Positions 24,877 through 26,832 of a stretch of 26,832 bases of DNA are shown in pieces. The stretch is from Chloroflexota bacterium (lineage in GTDB: Bacteria; Chloroflexota; Dehalococcoidia; Lucifugimonadales; Australimonadaceae), in assembly GCA_026713505.1 (NCBI GenBank), contig JAPOOH010000128.1, forward strand, positions 1 to 26,832, written 5' to 3'. Made by a program: the position numbers and the translations under genes. Below the pieces are notes generated by a model. That model worked only from the letters and a program-made list of their open reading frames with translations. It searched no databases and was not told where the DNA came from. How positions within the stretch are numbered: position 1 is the first letter of the stretch; each line of letters begins with the position of its first letter.

Positions 24877-26034
24877 ATGACCCAGAACGGCACCCAGAAC
24901 GACCCGATCGCGCGCGGAGGCGGCGACGGCAGGTTCGCTTACGACAGGTGGATGGAGGCACAGGGCCTCCCCATACACCGCGGCTACTTCATCGAAGACC
25001 TCCGCACCGTTGAAGTCGCCCCCTGGCACGAGCGCGAGTGCAACGGAGCCTTCATCCAGGTTTCTGGCATGGAGGGCGTCGCCGAGGCGCGCATCACAGA
25101 ACTCCCGCCCGGCGCGAGCGCCCCTCCCTTCAAATTCGCGCTGGACGAAGTCGTCTACACCCTCGCGGGGCACGGCATCGCCACCGTCTGGACGGACGGC
25201 GTGCCCAAGCACAGCTTCGAGTTCGGCCCGCGCAGCCTCTTCCTCATTCCCCGCGGCGCGCACCGGCAGTTCGCCAACGCCCGCGGCGACCAGCCCCTGC
25301 GCATGGTCCACAACAACTACCTCCCCGTCGCCATGTCGCTCGAACCGGACCCGGAATTCTACTTCAATAACTCCTACCCCCACCCTGAGTTGCTCCAACC
25401 GCGTGAGGACGAGTTGTACGCAGTCGCCAAGCGCGCGCCGGACATGGGACGCGGCGCTACCTGGTACGGCAACTACTTCACCGACATGGCAGGGTGGAAC
25501 GACCTCGTCCCGCACCGCCAGCGTGGCGGTGGTGGCCACGTCGTAGACGTCTCCTTCCCCAACTCCCAGATGGGCGGACACATGTCCGTCTTCCCGCCCG
25601 GGACCTACAAGAAGGGCCACCGGCACGGCCCGGGACGGGTCATCGTCATACCCGCGGGTGAGGGCTACTCCATCCTCTGGCCGGAGGGCGGCGAGAAGAT
25701 CATCGCGCCGTGGCACGAGGGCAGCATGTTTACGCCGCCGGACCGCTGGTTCCACCAGCACTTCAACGTGAGCTTGGAGCCAGCCCGCTACCTCGCGCTT
25801 GCGCCGCTGCCGCAGTTCAGCGGGCACAGCGAGAAGGTAGAGGACCGAAGGCGCGACCAGATCGAGTACCCGTACGAAGAGCCCTGGATACGCGAGAAAT
25901 TCGAGGAGGAGTTGAGCAAGCGCAGCCTCGAGAGCCTCATGCCCGAGGAGGCCTACAAGAACCCCGACTTCAAGTGGGGTTACGGCTCCGACGAGGAGCA
26001 GGGGGCTGTGCTCGGCCTCCAGCACAACCGCTAG
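24877..26034 (+). CDS. Bicupin protein, function not assigned
   Basis: A 385-residue soluble protein with two cupin barrels and a charged C-terminal tail. Cupin 1 (about 70-150) has PPGASAPPFKFALDEVVYTLAG: the HxH pair is lost, while Glu91 and His129 (PRGAHRQFAN) remain. Cupin 2 (about 230-310) has GTYKKGHRHGPGRVIVIPAG with His248 and His250 and a later FHQHFN (His293, His295), but the usual metal-binding Glu is replaced by Arg254. A metal site is therefore likely only in the second barrel. The ATG at 24877 has GGAGG about 8 nt upstream. It is divergent from the PAL-like gene and ends at a strong hairpin. Bicupins include (S)-ureidoglycine aminohydrolase and dioxygenases; none is proven here. 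Confidence 0.82.
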   Translation: MTQNGTQNDPIARGGGDGRFAYDRWMEAQGLPIHRGYFIEDLRTVEVAPWHERECNGAFIQVSGMEGVAEARITELPPGASAPPFKFALDEVVYTLAGHGIATVWTDGVPKHSFEFGPRSLFLIPRGAHRQFANARGDQPLRMVHNNYLPVAMSLEPDPEFYFNNSYPHPELLQPREDELYAVAKRAPDMGRGATWYGNYFTDMAGWNDLVPHRQRGGGGHVVDVSFPNSQMGGHMSVFPPGTYKKGHRHGPGRVIVIPAGEGYSILWPEGGEKIIAPWHEGSMFTPPDRWFHQHFNVSLEPARYLALAPLPQFSGHSEKVEDRRRDQIEYPYEEPWIREKFEEELSKRSLESLMPEEAYKNPDFKWGYGSDEEQGAVLGLQHNR

Positions 26035-26056
26035 CGCCAGCTATCCCGACCGGAAC

Positions 26057-26087
26057 ACGAGGGGCGGCTCAATGAGCCGCCCCTCGT
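26057..26087 (+). terminator. Strong hairpin terminator after the bicupin gene
   Basis: A 14-bp perfect stem (ACGAGGGGCGGCTC with GAGCCGCCCCTCGT) closes a three-base AAT loop, 22 nt after the stop. The following AATTTCCCTT is only a partial T-tract. Lying between convergent genes, it may work in both directions. Confidence 0.75.
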
Positions 26088-26131
26088 AATTTCCCTTCTA
26101 TGCCAGACGCTTGCCCTGCACCCCGTGAGGC

Positions 26132-26832
26132 CTAGACCAGCACCATTGACCGCACGTCGGGTATGCCGGACTTCGCGAGGCTCCAGTGTTCTCCGTAGTC
26201 CTCGCTCACGTAGAGGTCGTTGGCCGAAGCCGCTGCCAGCGCGCCGCTGGGGCCGGCCACCATCGTCCGGACCATCGTTTCAAAGGAATCGGGCAGGCCG
26301 CTGCCGAGCCGGTGCCAGTGAACTCCGCCGTCCTCGCTGCGGTAGATCCCGGCGTTTGCCGTCCCGTTGGCGCGCCATCCCGGCGGAGGAGTCGCCGCCG
26401 CGGCCGTGTACAGCAGGCTCGGGTCTTCCGGTGCCGCAACCAGGGGCATCGTGTACGGTCGGTCCAGACCCTCCTGCACCAGGCTCCAGTTCTGGCCGCC
26501 ATCCTCGCTGCGGTGGAATCCGCATCCCGTCGTGGCGTACATGTGCTGTGCATCCGGGTCCGCTATCACCTCGTGGACGTCAAAGAACAGCCCTTCGTTC
26601 AGGCTCTCCCACGTCGCTCCGTCGTCCACGCTGCGGAACACGCCGCCTTCCTCCACGCCAACGTACACGCCGCCCGCTTGCGCCGGGTCGGGGAAGATCG
26701 AACGCACGTGCGGTATATGCGGGGGTGGGGGAAACGTCCACGTCTCACGGCCGGGGATGTCGTTGAAAGAATCGCAGCCAACCCAGGTCGCTCCGCCGTC
26801 GCCGATCCGGTACACCATCGCGGGCGAACCGC
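26132..26832 (-). CDS. Asp-box (BNR) repeat beta-propeller protein, partial
   Basis: The frame is open to the right edge, so the N-terminus is missing. At least five Asp-box motifs recur: RIGDGGATW, RSVDDGATW, RSEDGGQNW, RSEDGGVHW and VSEDYGEHW, each preceding a beta-hairpin as in sialidase-like and photosystem-assembly Ycf48-like propellers. Catalytic arginines of sialidases cannot be identified in this fragment, so enzymatic activity should not be assumed. The C-terminus (GIPDVRSMVLV) is complete. Whether it is secreted is unknown because the signal-peptide region is outside the window. It converges on the bicupin gene across the terminator hairpin. Confidence 0.82.
   Translation of the reverse strand, partial: GSPAMVYRIGDGGATWVGCDSFNDIPGRETWTFPPPPHIPHVRSIFPDPAQAGGVYVGVEEGGVFRSVDDGATWESLNEGLFFDVHEVIADPDAQHMYATTGCGFHRSEDGGQNWSLVQEGLDRPYTMPLVAAPEDPSLLYTAAAATPPPGWRANGTANAGIYRSEDGGVHWHRLGSGLPDSFETMVRTMVAGPSGALAAASANDLYVSEDYGEHWSLAKSGIPDVRSMVLV

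Noticed and set aside
24775..26025. 416-codon open frame antisense to the bicupin gene
   Set aside because: Mirror of the bicupin coding strand. The sense frame has cupin motifs and a good Shine-Dalgarno; this one has neither.

Overview
The window is a GC-rich, densely coded bacterial chromosome segment with no insertion sequence, prophage, CRISPR array or rRNA. Gene content (tig-clpP-clpX, dprA-topA-xer, aroQ-pepP-efp, xseAB, a purine/riboflavin cluster) together with PAL-like NHL propeller, bicupin and Asp-box propeller genes fits a Chloroflexota bacterium, possibly a SAR202/Dehalococcoidia-type lineage. That placement is inference from gene content, because no rRNA is present to confirm it.

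Region 1 (1-6320, minus strand). A tight operon reads ribH-yqeY-purQ-eamA-eamA-purL, with gaps of 0-4 nt or start/stop overlaps. It links lumazine synthase to FGAM synthase subunits and contains a two-gene, one-domain-each DMT transporter pair. purL runs off the left edge. Upstream lies glmU followed by a CorC/HlyC-type CBS membrane protein, translationally coupled to it.

Region 2 (6480-6866). Two tandem serine tRNA genes (anticodons CGA and GGA), both with encoded CCA, lie between the divergent glmU promoter and a MOSC-domain gene.

Region 3 (6867-16493, plus strand). A ten-gene co-directional run: MOSC, dprA, topA, a Xer-type recombinase, aroQ, pepP, efp, xseA, xseB and a PHP-domain gene. 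Most junctions are short or overlapping, but topA has its own promoter and looks leaderless. EF-P carries an unusual tip loop.

Region 4 (16575-19969, minus strand). The protein quality-control operon tig-clpP-clpX. A 270-bp spacer carrying two tandem CGAT-N6-ATCG dyads separates it from the divergent aspS.

Region 5 (20240-26832). aspS (probably non-discriminating) and a TSUP permease are on the plus strand and converge on ispE. ispE lies 8 nt downstream of an NHL propeller that retains the zinc and catalytic residues of peptidyl-alpha-hydroxyglycine amidating lyase. That gene is divergent from a bicupin gene. A strong hairpin terminator follows the bicupin, then a partial Asp-box (BNR) propeller gene runs off the right edge. 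The most distinctive material is the PAL-like/bicupin divergent pair, the EF-P loop, and the leaderless-type promoters of ribH and topA.
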